From contig KN817567.1 of NCBI GenBank assembly GCA_000827495.1, positions 55,314 to 119,313 on the forward strand: a DNA stretch of 64,000 nucleotides, given 5' to 3'. The notes beneath the pieces are model-generated. The model saw only the letters and a list, made by a program, of their open reading frames with translations. It had not been told where the DNA came from and searched no databases. Source of the stretch: Hypholoma sublateritium FD-334 SS-4. Its lineage: Eukaryota; Basidiomycota; Agaricomycetes; Agaricales; Strophariaceae. A program made the translations under genes and the position numbers. This document shows positions 24,196 through 36,500 of the stretch, piece by piece. Positions within the stretch are counted from its first letter, which is position 1; every line of letters starts with the position of its first letter.

Positions 24196-25812
24196 ATGGG
24201 CTCCTCCAACTTCCTCTTCCCCCTCGTCGGATGGACGTTTATACCTGATTTTGCCACCAGGCGACTCCTCGACTTCATTTACAAGTCCCCTGTTCGCATA
24301 TTCTCCCCCACGCAGCCAGGGACTCTGCAATACAGGAAGCACTATGCACTCACGTTCTCTTTCGTCATTTTTAGCTACCTCTGCTATACGCTGTACCAGA
24401 GCGCGAGCGCCATGTCACCCAGCTTCTACGAGGTCCTTGGTGTCGCACCAGGTGTGGACGAGAATGGGCTGAAGTTGGCGTTTAGAGCGTTCGCGAAGAG
24501 GTACCACCCTGATAGGCCTGGAGTAGGACCGGGAGGCGTCGAGATGTTCATGAATGTCCGAGACGCGTTTGAGGCATTGAAAGATCCCGTGGTTCGCTTT
24601 GCGTATGACCGGTGAGTTCCTTCAGCTCTTTCTTTGTCTTTCCTGACTTTGCTAGGTTCGGACCTGATGTTCTTGGATGGCGGCAACACTGTAAAACAAC
24701 GCGTGAATTCATGCACCAAGGGCTCCTGGTGTCATCAGGTTACCATATTGTTGCTGGGATTGCCCTCCTTTTCTGGTCTGCTATTGGACAACCAAGTGCT
24801 GTTTCATTTGTGAGCTGATGATCTTTTACTTCACTTTCTGAGGCATTTAATTTGCATTTTCAGTGGCGCTACGTTTTATTCGCCTCTTTACTTGCGGGGG
24901 AGCTTTCTTTCATCCTGTCGCCCTTCCCAGCGTATCCGGCCAATATCTTCCCAGCAAGCGGATTGCTCTCCAGCGCGAGTACAGAGCTATCGACGTCCGG
25001 GCTGTTACCCACATTCTCTATCCTGCAGTCAATCTTTCCCAACAGAGTTCCCTATCAACATATCCTTTTTCTCCACCAGTGCTTCATGTTCCTGAGCGTT
25101 GCTCTCAGTCGTGTTGTCCCGCAATTCGTTTTCATCTTTGGGGATGGCAACTCGGATGCAAAGAAGCTAGATCCCGTCGAGAAGGAAATCTGGGAGCGTG
25201 TTTACTCAACCATAGCAGTCGCGGATCGGGAAGGTGGGCCTACACCTCACGTTAATTTAGTCTACGCAAAGCAATGTCGCTCATATTCCCTTACTAGCTT
25301 CTATCATCCTACACACCCTCCTCCAATCTGTGTCCGGAAAACCGAATCCTGCGTCAAGCCCGTATCACGTTCCTACACTGGCTCGGATGGAACCCCTCAC
25401 GGAGGCCAAAACCAAAGAGGTCTTTGAAGAGATTACACCAGAGATGTGCAACCTAATCATCGAGGCCAACATCAAGAACCAGACTGCGGGGCCCATCGCG
25501 AACGCATGGGACGCGGCCCTTCGCCGGACTGCTGCTGCTGCGTCCGCATCCGCCGTAGCGAATGGAGCTACGCCAGCGACTCCACGTACACGCAACTTCT
25601 GGGAGAAGGCGGCAGAGGCAGGGGCGGACACCGAATCGAGCATCGTGTTCGTGGAGCCGGTCAGCGCGTCATCAACCGATGACGGGGAGGTGCAATTGCC
25701 GCGGGTGCCGTCGACACCGCGGCTTGGGCGCAGGGGGCTGAGCAGTAGTCCGACCAAAGGACAGTCGCCTGTACGGCGGGCCTCGTTTGGGCCTGCAACG
25801 GGGGAGATTTGA
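24196..25812 (+). CDS. Membrane-anchored J-domain (DnaJ/Hsp40) protein
   Basis: Four exons (24196-24611, 24656-24809, 24864-25233, 25298-25812) join in frame to 484 residues. Residues about 50-65 form a membrane helix (ALTFSFVIFSYLCYTLY). The J domain follows: FYEVLGVAPGVDENGLKLAF, the HPD triad in RYHPDRPG needed to stimulate Hsp70 ATPase, then FMNVRDAFEALKDPVVRFAYDR. More hydrophobic segments follow (YHIVAGIALLFWSAIG; YVLFASLLAGELSFIL; HQCFMFLSVALSRV). The C-terminus is long and disordered (Ala/Ser/Pro-rich, ending ATGEI). The layout fits an endoplasmic-reticulum or other organelle membrane co-chaperone with a cytosolic J domain. It lacks the Brl region expected of Sec63. Confidence 0.8.
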
Positions 25813-26003
25813 ATTGGGGTCTCAGCGAGTTGGGGGATGATGGTAGATTTATCTAGTTGAAATGTATGTTATATTGTATGAAATTCAGCGTGTAGGGGTT
25901 GGAACTTGGAAGTTATGTACGACGTGGCGGCGACAGCTATAGCCTCATTAAGTACTTTCTTTGATCGGCGCCCGTGGGATCTCGGACGATCCAATACATT
26001 ATC

Positions 26004-26077
26004 GGTTCGATGGCGTAGTTGGTTATCGCATCTGTCTAACACACAGAAGGTCCTCAGTTCGAGCCTGGGTCGAATCA
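26004..26077 (+). tRNA. tRNA-Val(AAC): tRNA-Val (anticodon AAC), copy 3
   Basis: It differs from the other two copies by one base in the D loop (GGTTAT instead of GGTCAT). All stems pair as in copy 1, the anticodon is AAC, and a T5 terminator starts two bases after the gene. It lies between the J-domain and SLATT genes. Confidence 0.95.
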
Positions 26078-26497
26078 ATTTTTGCTTGCTTGCAGTACAA
26101 GATGATGTTTTTCTTCGAGTTTTCGGCAGTCAGTACTTACTACTAGGTAGTAGCCTCGACGGTACTGTCGGGACTTGTCTCGGGTCTGAGGACCGAGGTT
26201 TCCTAAGTAGTGGCTGCCGTGGCATTTATTCGGTGACTAGGCGACTGATAATGTTACAGAGCTTTAAGCGCATTCCAAAGAAATGTCCTAGTAAGCACCG
26301 ATATCATATAAGCCCAGCAAAAGCCCAAGAAAAACCCAACGAGGGAAATAGTAGTAGGATACATTGCGTGTATGTATGTATTAAAGAGATCATAAAATCA
26401 AGCTGGAAAGTGAATCGAAATGATCGTATGCCCCTAACTAATGGGCTTGTGATGGATGACTGTAGGAAGATAAATGGTAAGGAATGAATGCCCTGTA
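26078..26497. other. Intergenic region after tRNA-Val copy 3
   Basis: Spacer to the 3' end of the SLATT gene. The plus-strand open frame that crosses the tRNA is a chance frame. Confidence 0.45.
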
Positions 26498-28180
26498 CTA
26501 CGAGCTATTTGATTTCTGAGAGTCGCTCCCTGAAGGTAATTGCTTGCGCTCCCTGCCACGGCGTGAACCAGTTACACTGATTTTATATTGATGATGAATT
26601 TTGATTATAAAGAGCTTACCCATTTGTATTTCCGAGGAGATTTTCAAAGCGCTTTCGATAGTTGTCGATTTCGGGATTATATTTGGAAGTTATGTCTTCG
26701 CCGTGGTCCTTTATGAAGTTATTACACTCTCTGATGAATTGTTTCAAGTCCTTCACGCGCGTTAAGGACAGCTGTGGTTCATTTGAACCCCTGGCTTGGG
26801 CTAAATACGAGGCCACAAGGGTAGCGAGTGCGCCTGAGTCGTGTATGAGTACGTTTAAGTATCTCTGAATCTCAGCGGCAAAGATGGCCACATACCCAGA
26901 ATAGTTGTTTCTACAGCTGCCTAGTAGGAATCACATAAATTTAGTGTCACAGCGTCCAGAATAACGAGACCGAGAGCGTCAACGCACTGATTTTCCTTGT
27001 GTTGCAACTGCAGAGAGACCAGTGGTGAGAGAGCCCAGGAGAACTTGAAGCCCGATTGCGATATTCAAAAAGAGACCCAACCACTTGGCTTTGGCGGCGT
27101 ATTTATCTTTCTCCCGTTTCGCATCAGCCAAAGTGTCCGATAGTCGTGCGCCAACGCTCCCAGCCATGTACTATTTAAAATGAGTTGCATGAAATCACGG
27201 AGAATTGTTGGTTCCTCACAGAAGGTGCACCCTCCTTTTCAAAAACGTGCTTTACCGGGACGATGTGGTCAATCAATGAATGTGTTGTGGACATATGAGG
27301 ATCAGCCTCAGGGTGTCTAGCCGCTTCGTGAATATGATTGGGGAAAGAAACGTGCAGATAATCTTCTGCTGCATGTGCCGCGTGGCGCAATCGTGCGCCA
27401 AAGCCCTGGTGAGGCGTGGGTCCTCGGCCGTTTCCCTGCTGAGCGCTCGCCGATACGCGACCCACAGAACTTATGCGTTCTTCGGACGAAGGCTGGCGGA
27501 AACGAGAACTGCGTCTATCGCTGATAGTATTCCCAGAGTCTTGACGATACTGTTGATGCGACCCTGAAGCACGCGTCAATCATGGGCGCTAATAATGTGT
27601 GTGCGTGATGGCCAAATAGGGCCAAAGACGCACCAGCTGAACCGAATCTCTCTACAGGTGACCCGCTGTGGCTTCCAGCGTTAGGTAAGTTTGGGTACGA
27701 CTGACGCGGCGGGCTCCCATCTTGCGAGCCAGCGAAGGGATCCTGACGCTGCCTCTGAGGGGAGCGATCCACGACGGGGCGGGCGTCATGTCGAGCACCC
27801 GCGCCACCATAGATGGCTGGCATGGGCGCGAGAGGCAAATTTATAGGCGTAGGGTATCCATGGGGTATAACACTCAGAACCACGTCTACCGGAGTACTCG
27901 AGCTTGGCATGGGATCCATCCCTCGCTCTAGATCTGACGGAGACGTTAATACCACCCGTGCCTCTGATTGTTGAACACTGCTTTCCGAGGCTTGAGAAGG
28001 TACATTCCTAGGATAATAAAGATTCCCCCCAACTCGAGTCGTCGTGTAAGAGCCCACTGATTCCTGGAGCAGCCCAGACGTACGAGTAAGATCAGGATCC
28101 CGTTCCCCTAGGCCGGGCGCTTGATTGGTCGCGACGGGCGTGGTAGCGGACGCATGTTGACCAGGGTGATCGGGAGCCAT
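26498..28180 (-). CDS. SLATT-domain two-helix membrane protein
   Basis: Minus-strand gene starting MAPDHPGQHASATTP. The first 290 or so residues are disordered (Ser/Pro/Gln-rich). An intron with GTGCGT donor near 27635 joins ERFGSAG to SHQQYRQDSG. The conserved part starts at HIVPVKHVFEKEGAPS, then ARLSDTLADAKREKDKYAAKAKWLG and a first membrane helix LFLNIAIGLQVLLGSLTTGLS. A second helix with LATLVASYLAQARGSNEP follows, then LTRVKDLKQFIRECNNFIKDHG. This matches the fungal SLATT domain (SMODS and SLOG-associating 2TM effector). In bacteria this is a membrane effector of nucleotide-signalled defence systems; fungal roles are unknown. The final exon ends at a stop at 26498-26500. No sensor domain is fused to it. 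Confidence 0.75.
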
Positions 28181-29750
28181 CGAACACTGGCGTCTGTGAA
28201 GGAGTGTGGGGGAACCAGCAGTAATGCTAGTTGAGAGGTGAATAGGACTCTGAGCTATGTAGTATACACATTAAATATGCTCGCGCCCAACTCAACTGTT
28301 GCCCTATTGTTTATTCCCGGTGTAAACAAGCTGCGGGAGCCGATCTCAACAGTATAAAGGAGCGCCGAACAGTTTACAGGGACAATCAGTCAGCGGGTGT
28401 GATGGAAATGATAGGCAATTGAAAGCTTGAAATACCAATGCCGTTGTTTCCCAGAGGAACAGCCGCTAGAAAATTCTATGTACTTGAAATTGAAACCCTA
28501 AAGCTTAATGCACTACGGTGATTCAGCTTTCCATAAGCTTGCAAAGCGGCCATGGATTTTCATGTCGATGCTTGTGTCTTTCTTGAGTCCTATTTCCAAC
28601 CTATTTCTACTTCTACAGACAGCTCTCAGTACAGACAAAGTTGGTCCGCCACCGTAGAGTATGTATGTGCAACAAAACGTGTTTGAAAAAGGAGAAAATC
28701 CTAACGTAAATACTAACCTGAGTTCCCTAACTTCAAGATTGATTCGTGTAAACATAGCATCGGCGGAAAATTTCCCCCGAACTTTGACTTTAATCACCGA
28801 GTGGCATCGGTGCGATTTTGGTGCGATGCCAGGTAGCTATTTACATTAGTTCTATAAATAAACCGAGCAAGTGCATAGTATACAGCGCCACAATCATGAA
28901 CGGATTTAGCATATCGACGGTCTCGTCAAGGAGTAGAATATCAAGTGTTAACCTTCAAGTTAGAGACATGTTATAGCATGGAGCCACACCTCTGTAGTAA
29001 CAAGATCTTCGCTCTGTGTTCAACACGATTGATGCAGGCTACATTTTCCAATTCGTCGTCTCGAATATTTATGTGGACCTACAATTGACAATTAGGGTAC
29101 CTTCGGCTTTTTATCATCCAAGTAAATCCGAGGCCGTTGGAGGACGTGAATCGCGTCATTGCTCCAGGACAGACGCGGTGTCAGAGGGTTGTGACGAAAT
29201 CAGTTTACTGAGTCCACTGAATGGACTGCTATCTAGGCCGTGTACTCTCGAGATGCGCACCAGTAGGCAACTGGCCCGGTTCTCCGCCGGTGGTACGGCG
29301 GGATTCTATTCAAACAATTCCCCGTCATTTGTTGGCTTTCGTGCGCTTGCGTACTCTAAGCTCTTCTTCAATTAAATTTCATGGTTTATACGCAGCATAA
29401 TTTAATGGTGCAGTTATGTTTATTCCACAGCAGCCCGGGCCGATGACCATGCGGAATACATTAACATCATAGTGGCTGGCCGTGTGGTGGGTAAAAGGTG
29501 GCACTCATTTTTGGCCAAAAATCCGCTTCCGCGTTGTTCTGCCTTTTCGCGGCCTCCAGAAGCTACTGAATAGAATGTGGCAGCCAACTCATCCTCCTAT
29601 AAAAATTGCAAAATATTTCTTCCAGTTGAAAAACAACCCACTCTACTGCAATGTCTCCTTTCTTCATCACCTCAAAGTATCCATTGGACAACGACTACGT
29701 GCGCAGGAATCTGCTGGGAAATCACGGCGACCAAGCACGCTACTTGATTG
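28181..29750. other. Intergenic region leading into the GC-rich repeat island
   Basis: Mostly AT-rich DNA without a supported gene. Near its end a TATAAAAA (about 29599) precedes an ATG at 29651. The 109-codon frame there starts MSPFFITSKYPLDNDYVRRN and then runs into the GC-rich repeat at about 29755, where it loses coding character. This could be the first exon of a gene truncated by the repeat. Confidence 0.35.
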
Positions 29751-31639
29751 ACCCGCTGGTTACCGGCCCCTCAGCCGTTCTACGCACAACTCTGGGCATG
29801 GTGATCGTTCCACCTTCACGCGGACGGCGCGCATCGGCTCGTGCCGCCTGTGGTACACCCCCGACGAATGGGCAGCGCAGTGCGCACCCACGCGTTGGCA
29901 ATCGCGCTGGTAGTGCCAGAGGGGGCGCGTGCCGAACGCCTGACGCACCGCGGGCTGTTTGTACGGGCGAGCTTGTGTAACCACAGGTACGTGCGTTTTA
30001 GACAACAGTGGAACACGACTTTCTGACGCTATTTCTCTACATTTCCAGACAATGTCGACGGCGGCTAGGGACGTCGGAGCTCTGTGGAATTGACCCGCTG
30101 TACGACAGGCACGCTCTGCCGCAGCAAATGCATCGGCGGGCGGCGCCGTGCGCTCAGGCGCATCCGCGAAGACGCACTTGAAGCCCATGGCGCCGCCCGC
30201 GATGCGCAGATCAACGGACGACAGCGCTTCGAGAAAGCACCGCACGCCAACATCGACCACCCGCCGCCCTTCTTATGGTAGATGCGCCGTTCACCCACAG
30301 GAGGCTCTGCATATTGCCACATAGACGCGCGAGCGAGCGCCGGAACGCGCGGAGTCTGCGCCCGTATGAGTGAGCGGCTGTGAGGGAGAGGCGGGTGGAC
30401 AACGCGTGGATATCTGCGGGGAAGGGACCAGAGGGACGAGCGCGGCGTCTGCATCTACGATTATGTGATCCAGTGGGTGGGCGGACGGTCGGTCGGTCGT
30501 TTGTGCGCGCGCGAAAGCCAAATGGGGAGGGGGATGGGCACGGTGTGCGTGACTTTGAAATGGGGGCGCGAGGGTGCGTGCTCGACTGTTTGAGGGCGGC
30601 GGCGGACGGAGGCGGAGGCTGAGTACGGGTGTTCTTCGATGTGAAGATTGAGTCCTATTGACCGTGCGATGCGGTGACTCAGACAGGAGCGGGCGCATCG
30701 GCGCTGTAGCACCGCAATGTGCAGCGGAGCCCACGACAGCAGTGTGACGGCTGGCCGCCGCTGAAAAGCGCTAAATGTCTGCAGACTGAAAGGGAGGGAG
30801 CGGGCGCGGCGGGTCGGCGATGTCGGCTTTGCACGCGAATGCGATGAAATGGACGAGACGTGTACGTTGGTGCATTGCTCGGAGGGTGCATGCTTGGATG
30901 GTCGGCACGGCGGTGCAGATACAGAGACGGAGGCGGAGGAGGAGACCGGGTGGAGGTGAGAGCCGGGGGGGGAGCCGATTGGGGTCCGGGTGCTGACGGA
31001 GAGGTGGGGTGTAGTCGAAGTTTGCGGGTGGATGACGCCTTAGTTGGTGGATGGATGGGAGGAAGTCAGAGGGTGTTTGCCGTCGATTTTCGGCGCCGGC
31101 AGGATTGACCAGATATATGTGACGAAGGGGGAGCGCGCGTATTGCCGCTGTAGCGCACCGAGGTGCAACAGAACGCACTTCAACGCCGCCGGCGTGTCGC
31201 ACGCGCTAGACGTCTGCGAGTGAATGGGCGCGACGGGTCGGCGGCGTTGAACATGCGCGCGAATGAGGACGAGATGGGCGTTCGCTCTATGGGTGGGTTT
31301 CCGGCGAATCTCTTCACGAGCGGATGCAGAAGGGGGAAGGAGGGGTGGGCGCGATGTCTTAGGTTTGAGGTATATGGAATGGTCTCTAGAGGGTGCGCGC
31401 GGGTGGCTGGGTGTGTGCAAGGCATGCATACAGCCGATACACGTCTTTGGGGAGCGGCGCGCGTTCAGTGCAGGGCCGCGGATGGGTGCTTGTGGTTCTG
31501 GGTGTCTGGGTGGGGCATCTAATAGATGTCTGCATCAGTGACTATGTGGTCCTGCTGACCGGCCGGACGGACGCTGGGCACGCGTTGATTCTGCAACTAG
31601 GCAGCCGATAGGATGAGGAATGCGGCGCGGCCGGTGGTG

Positions 31640-32221
31640 TTGGGTACGCGCGCTCGAAAGCGAAATAAGGGCGGGGATGCGTGGCTTTGAGGGGCCGACG
31701 TGGATGGTGCGTGGTCGGCTGCTTGGGTGTTGCGTTGAGCTGCACAATGTAGAATAAACGTATACGGGTGCTGTGGCGAAGGTGGACACGGGAGCGTGGC
31801 GTGGCAAGGCACGGAGTGCACGGAACGATAGCGACGCGATCCGTGGGAATTCCTGGCTCGTCGTTCGCAGACTCGGCGGAGTCGTCGTCAGTACAGTCAC
31901 GTCTGTCCTCCCCATCCTCCAGAATCCAGGGTCTCGAAAACTCGGAGAATCGCTCCTCGTCAACAAGCCTCGATTCTATTTGGATACTGTGCCTAAATCC
32001 CCGAAGCCCTTCATCGACAGTCACGGCGCCGACGGGAGTCGCCGCATTCTTCCGGGTTCCCATTCACACTCTCTCTCCGTTACGTGTCTTCGGTGCAAAC
32101 GTTCAACTGGCCTCGCTCGCCACGCCGCTCCATGCTTCCTCAATGCCCCCGAAGCAACCGACATGTGCAACCGTCCCTCTGAGCGTGGTGACGATTCATC
32201 TGCGGTGCCGCTGGGCAAGCT
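31640..32221. repeat. Direct repeat, left half (empty-site reference)
   Basis: It matches 53417-53994 at roughly 85-90 percent by eye. Shared blocks include GACTCGGCGGAGTCGTCGTC, AGTACAGTCACGTCTGTCCT, CTCGCCACGCCGCTCC and CAACCGTCCCTCTG. In this copy the sequence continues directly into the right half at 32220, showing the arrangement before transposon insertion. Confidence 0.85.
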
Positions 32222-33387
32222 GTATATCGGCTCGCGCGGTGTAGTGCACCCCTCCGGGAACTGGAGGCGCGTCTGGGCGAGGAAGAACTACATGGATTAG
32301 TGGTGAGCCGGGGTTCGAGAACGCAGTGCGCCCTTCCTCTGCGTTGGATATCGCGCAGACATTGCGGGAGGCAACGTATACCGAACGCCCGATGGACCGC
32401 GGGCACTTTGCGTGGACGAGGTTGCAAACACAGCCGTACGTGATATTGAACAAGCCCGTAGCGGACCCTGCCGATATTATCTGCTTTCAGTTTCGGCCTT
32501 CAACATTGAAGCAGTGCACGCGGGCTATGACAGTGTCGCTCCCGCGAAGAACACACGCGAGATGGACCAGGGATCGTTGCCCATTCTCCAAAGTTATCTA
32601 ACTGTCTACAGGTGTCTCCCCACGGGGAGAAACATATATCGAACGCCCAACGCTGCTCGGGCTCTTCATGCCGGCGGGTCTGCGCGATAATAAATATGTA
32701 CGTTTACTTACATTGCAACGGTACTTACTAACACATTGTCTCCGCATTTCAGGTTGTCAGCGTCGACAGCGCTGAAGAACATTGGCGAGATCGACTAGGA
32801 CATGTTCCCCACCGCTACAGCGCCTTCAGTCAAAAGAAGCGCCCCGTCGCCCTGCTGGTCACATCGATTTGCACAACACGACGAAGATGCGCCCCTGCCT
32901 CGACGCCCTTTGCGCCATAAGCGCAGAAGAGCGCCGCTTCACCAGTAACGGCGATGTAAATGCACCGAATTCAGCCATGAGCAAGACATCGAAACATAAC
33001 GCACCGCTTGCGATATGACACCAACAACTTGGAAGTGGTGCATCGCGCCATCCAGAGGCTAGATAATACATATATGTGCTGCGATAGCGCCACTAGCTAG
33101 GTAGTTAGCGGCACTGGGGGCATTGCATGTTTCTATAGATAAATAAATTGTATATGTGTTGTTCGGAATATAAGTACATGCGTGAACTTGAAGCAACGCC
33201 CCGAACTTGAAGGCGCCGCTACGCCGCGACATAATCATGTGAATAAGCGCTTCGCCGGATGGGGGGTCCAGTGTGTCTTGTCAACAGGACGGATGGACCC
33301 CGGGCACAAGCCGACTCTGCGCGTATGCAGGTGAGCGGCTGCGCGAGGTGGGTGTGTATACAGAGAGGGACTTGAGGGGGTGGGCAG
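32220..33387. repeat. Direct repeat, right half (matches the window end)
   Basis: It matches 62835-64000 over its whole length with about 95 percent identity by eye and a few small indels. It starts CTGTATATCGGCTCGCGCGG and the match is still running when the window ends, so the true repeat is longer. Two conserved stretches look like old exons: one encodes SSALDIAQTLREATYTERP with ADIICFQFRPSTLK, the other starts VVSVDSAEE after a TTTCAG. Neither is assigned a function. Confidence 0.9.
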
Positions 33388-33581
33388 GGGGCACAGTGTC
33401 CTTGGCTTTGAATTACTTACATGATGTGGCGTGTGCGTACATGCCCGTGGGTGGTTTGGCGGACATGGGCTGCATACTATTTGAATCTGAATTCCCTGAA
33501 AATTTAAACTCATGCATTTGACTGGTAAATAATACAGGCCATTAAGGGAAACAACAAATTGACAAAGTATCAAAGTAATCA

Positions 33582-36500
33582 CTAAAACCAAAGGGAAAAA
33601 TCAAATTTGAGATCCATTCCAAAGTCCCAATCATTAACAAATTCTTCTGTAGATTGGCACAAGAAGCAGATGAAATGGTTTCTGTTGTAGTCATGTTGCT
33701 CAATCTCTGTGTTGGTATTCTAAAACATGCATCAATAATTATTAGTAGGGAATATCAGCTTGGCAAGACATGAAGTCCCTACCTTGAAACAATCCATTGC
33801 AGCATGTGCTAGCTTTTTCAAATCCTCTTTCAACAATGAAATGGCAACAAATTTTCTGTTCAGGCAAAATTCTTTTGTGCATTTCACCTGATGCTCTTTC
33901 AGCTTGCATCCTTGCACATATGGCCATCTCATAGGGAATTTTGGAAATGGCAGATGGGCATTGTGTGATTGATACTGTTTCAGGGCATTTCCACATTCTG
34001 GCCTTGTGCTGATAGTGTCAATCAATTCAGATAGAGAATCTATCCATTCATAAAATATCTGCCAGTAAGATAATGGTGCATGTGGACTAGCAATTGGATA
34101 TTGATCACTAATGATAAATAAAATTCATTAGATTTAGTATTGATCCACAAAGTGACAACTTACAGTGCTGAATAATCAATTTGTCTTAGATGCAAGTAAT
34201 ATTCAAGAAGTGTGATTTCTGGATAGATTTTGAGGGCCTGCATGGCTTGATAGGAAGCATGGAGTGGATCTGACAGCACTTGTTGAATATCAGCCCTTTG
34301 TGATTCTGTTGTGACATTGCCAAAAATAGTAGAGTGGCATTTTTGAGCCAATAGAAGGCTTTCTTTCATATTGCAGTGGGGTGAAAAAAATAGGCCCTTG
34401 TTGCTGGCTGAGGACATTGAAATGCATATAAAAGGAACTAAAGAATTGGAAGTAGAGTCCCATAGTCCATGATAAAGGGCTTCTGACAGCCATGTATCCA
34501 GATTTTGCAAAGCAGTACCATGAAGCTCAGATGCCATTGTAGAAAAGGCTTGAACAATCTGTTAAAATAAATATCAAGTTTTAGTTTTGTTTATTCTCGA
34601 CATAAAAACATTACTGCACCTGATTTTGTATCCAAGAATGGTAATTGTCAAAGATGTCAAATATGCAGAACTGATCAGCAACTGTAACTCCCAAGTTCTT
34701 CCAGAGGAAAATAGAAGTGGATAAATTTTTGTAGGGATTAAATTTTAACAGCACACTAATTGACTCTGGAGTCAAACAGTGGGATGTCAAAACATTCCAA
34801 AAGATGTATTCAAATGATTGAATTTCATCACTTCCCAAATTTATTGAAGCTAAATAAAAGCAAATTAGTTTTGAATGATTATTACACTTGAATTTAACAT
34901 TTTCCAAGCACACCTTCAAATTGGTTGATCATTGATATAGCCATGGATGCCTTTGCATTGCCAGGGGAAACATATAAATGTTTTGCCCGAAAAGGATCTT
35001 CAAGAAAATCTGACAGTGATTTATGGTGGAAGCTGAGATACCAATTTAGATCATCCTCATCTGGAATGTCTAGCAAAGAATGCATGTCACATAAAATAGT
35101 CTGGACTTCTTCCATTGAGTATCCAAAGATAAATTTGAGGGAAATGCAGGTGATGTCTTCAATATACATGACACAGTGCAAGATAGAAAGTACTCTGTTC
35201 AAGTCTGCAACAGCGCCCAGGATATGATGATAAAGGGCATCAAGCTGTGCGAATGGCATATCCGAATGCCCTGAATTTAGTTGTGTTTTGAGAATGCTGT
35301 CCAGAATGCTGTCCAGACGTGTCATGGGATTGTGTTTAGAGGACTCAACAAATTTGATAACTGTGGCTGCATAAATGAATTGACCAGATGAATTTTGAAC
35401 AAGAGTGTTGATGATGGATACTCCTGGCCAGGATTCAGGAATAGAACTGTGGGCAGGATGGCTATTCTTTATGTCTTGAAATTTATCTGTGAAAAATAAT
35501 TGTATGTCGGAATCTGGATCATATGTGTTGTCCAGAGGAAGTGAATGCAGTTGATCCATTACAGCTTGGTGAGAGAAAGTGTTCCGAATGACAAATTCTG
35601 GGCGGCTGGCAACAATAAAGCGGAATGGAGATGTTGTAGATTCAGACAAAAGAGTGATTATTTCTTTGTGAGATTCTGGTGGGGAGCACTCATCCAANNN
35701 NNNNNNNNNNNNNNNNNNNNNNNNNNNNNNNNNNNNNNNNNNNNNNNNNNNNNNNNNNNNNNNNNNNNNNNNNNNNNNNNNNNNNNNNNNNNNNNNNNNN
35801 NNNNNNNNNNNNNNNNNNNNNCGGCTGGCAACAATAAAGCGGAATGGAGATGTTGTAGATTCAGACAAAAGAGTGATTATTTCTTTGTGAGATTCTGGTG
35901 GGGAGCACTCATCCAAACCATCAACAAGCATAACATAGCACCACACATTGGAGCGTGGATCATCACGAGCAGCAGCGGACATGGGATCAATGACCAATGT
36001 TCTCATTTGTGTTTCGAGAGTCCGGGTGAAAATTGCAGGGTCATTGTCCATGGCAGTTGAAATATAGGGAACAAGACTGGGAACTTTCTGGGTGAGCTGG
36101 TATGCCAAGGTGGCAATGAGATGGGTTTTTTCATTCCGTTGGGCGGCTCCACGAAAGAAAAAGAATGATCCGCCAAGAATTCCGAGCTCTTCGAGTATTT
36201 CAGCCATCGTCTGCATTATTGCCGATTTTCCAGCCCCGGCAGGGCCGTAGATCCACATGAGAAGTCGAAGATTATGTGGGTCCCTTGCCCAGTCCAATAT
36301 TTTGCGCAAGATTGCCTCGCGCGTCCGTGGGTGGCATTTGGGAGGGTCGTGGCGGTCGGCCGAATTGTGAAATGCACTCGGCGCGATGTGGTCAAACAGT
36401 TTCTTCAGGGCTGGGGGAAGAAAATTTGAAATTATTTGCCTGATCCATGCAGATTTTAACAAGAATACTGGATGCTCACCTTCTCGTTTGCGAACCGCCG

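Larger units (their letters stand above)
29751..33480. repeat. GC-rich decayed repeat island, copy A
   Basis: Very GC-rich sequence with many GGACGGACG-type subrepeats and no intact gene. Its parts recur elsewhere in the window. 31640-32221 matches 53417-53994, 32220-33387 matches 62835-64000, and about 30430-31640 matches the region 42060-43051 with many indels. Some segments keep intron-like ends (for example GTACGTGCG...TTTCCAG at about 29988-30049 and GTACGTTTAC...TTTCAG at 32699-32753), which suggests descent from spliced genes. The protein family was not recognised. Confidence 0.6.

Noticed and set aside
25906..26487. 193-codon plus-strand open frame
   Set aside because: It reads through tRNA-Val copy 3 and has no domain, so it is a chance frame.
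29760..30260. 166-codon minus-strand open frame at the left edge of the GC-rich island
   Set aside because: A related but broken frame exists at 40593-41063, and the plus-strand reading of the same segment is equally open. I could not decide that either is a gene.
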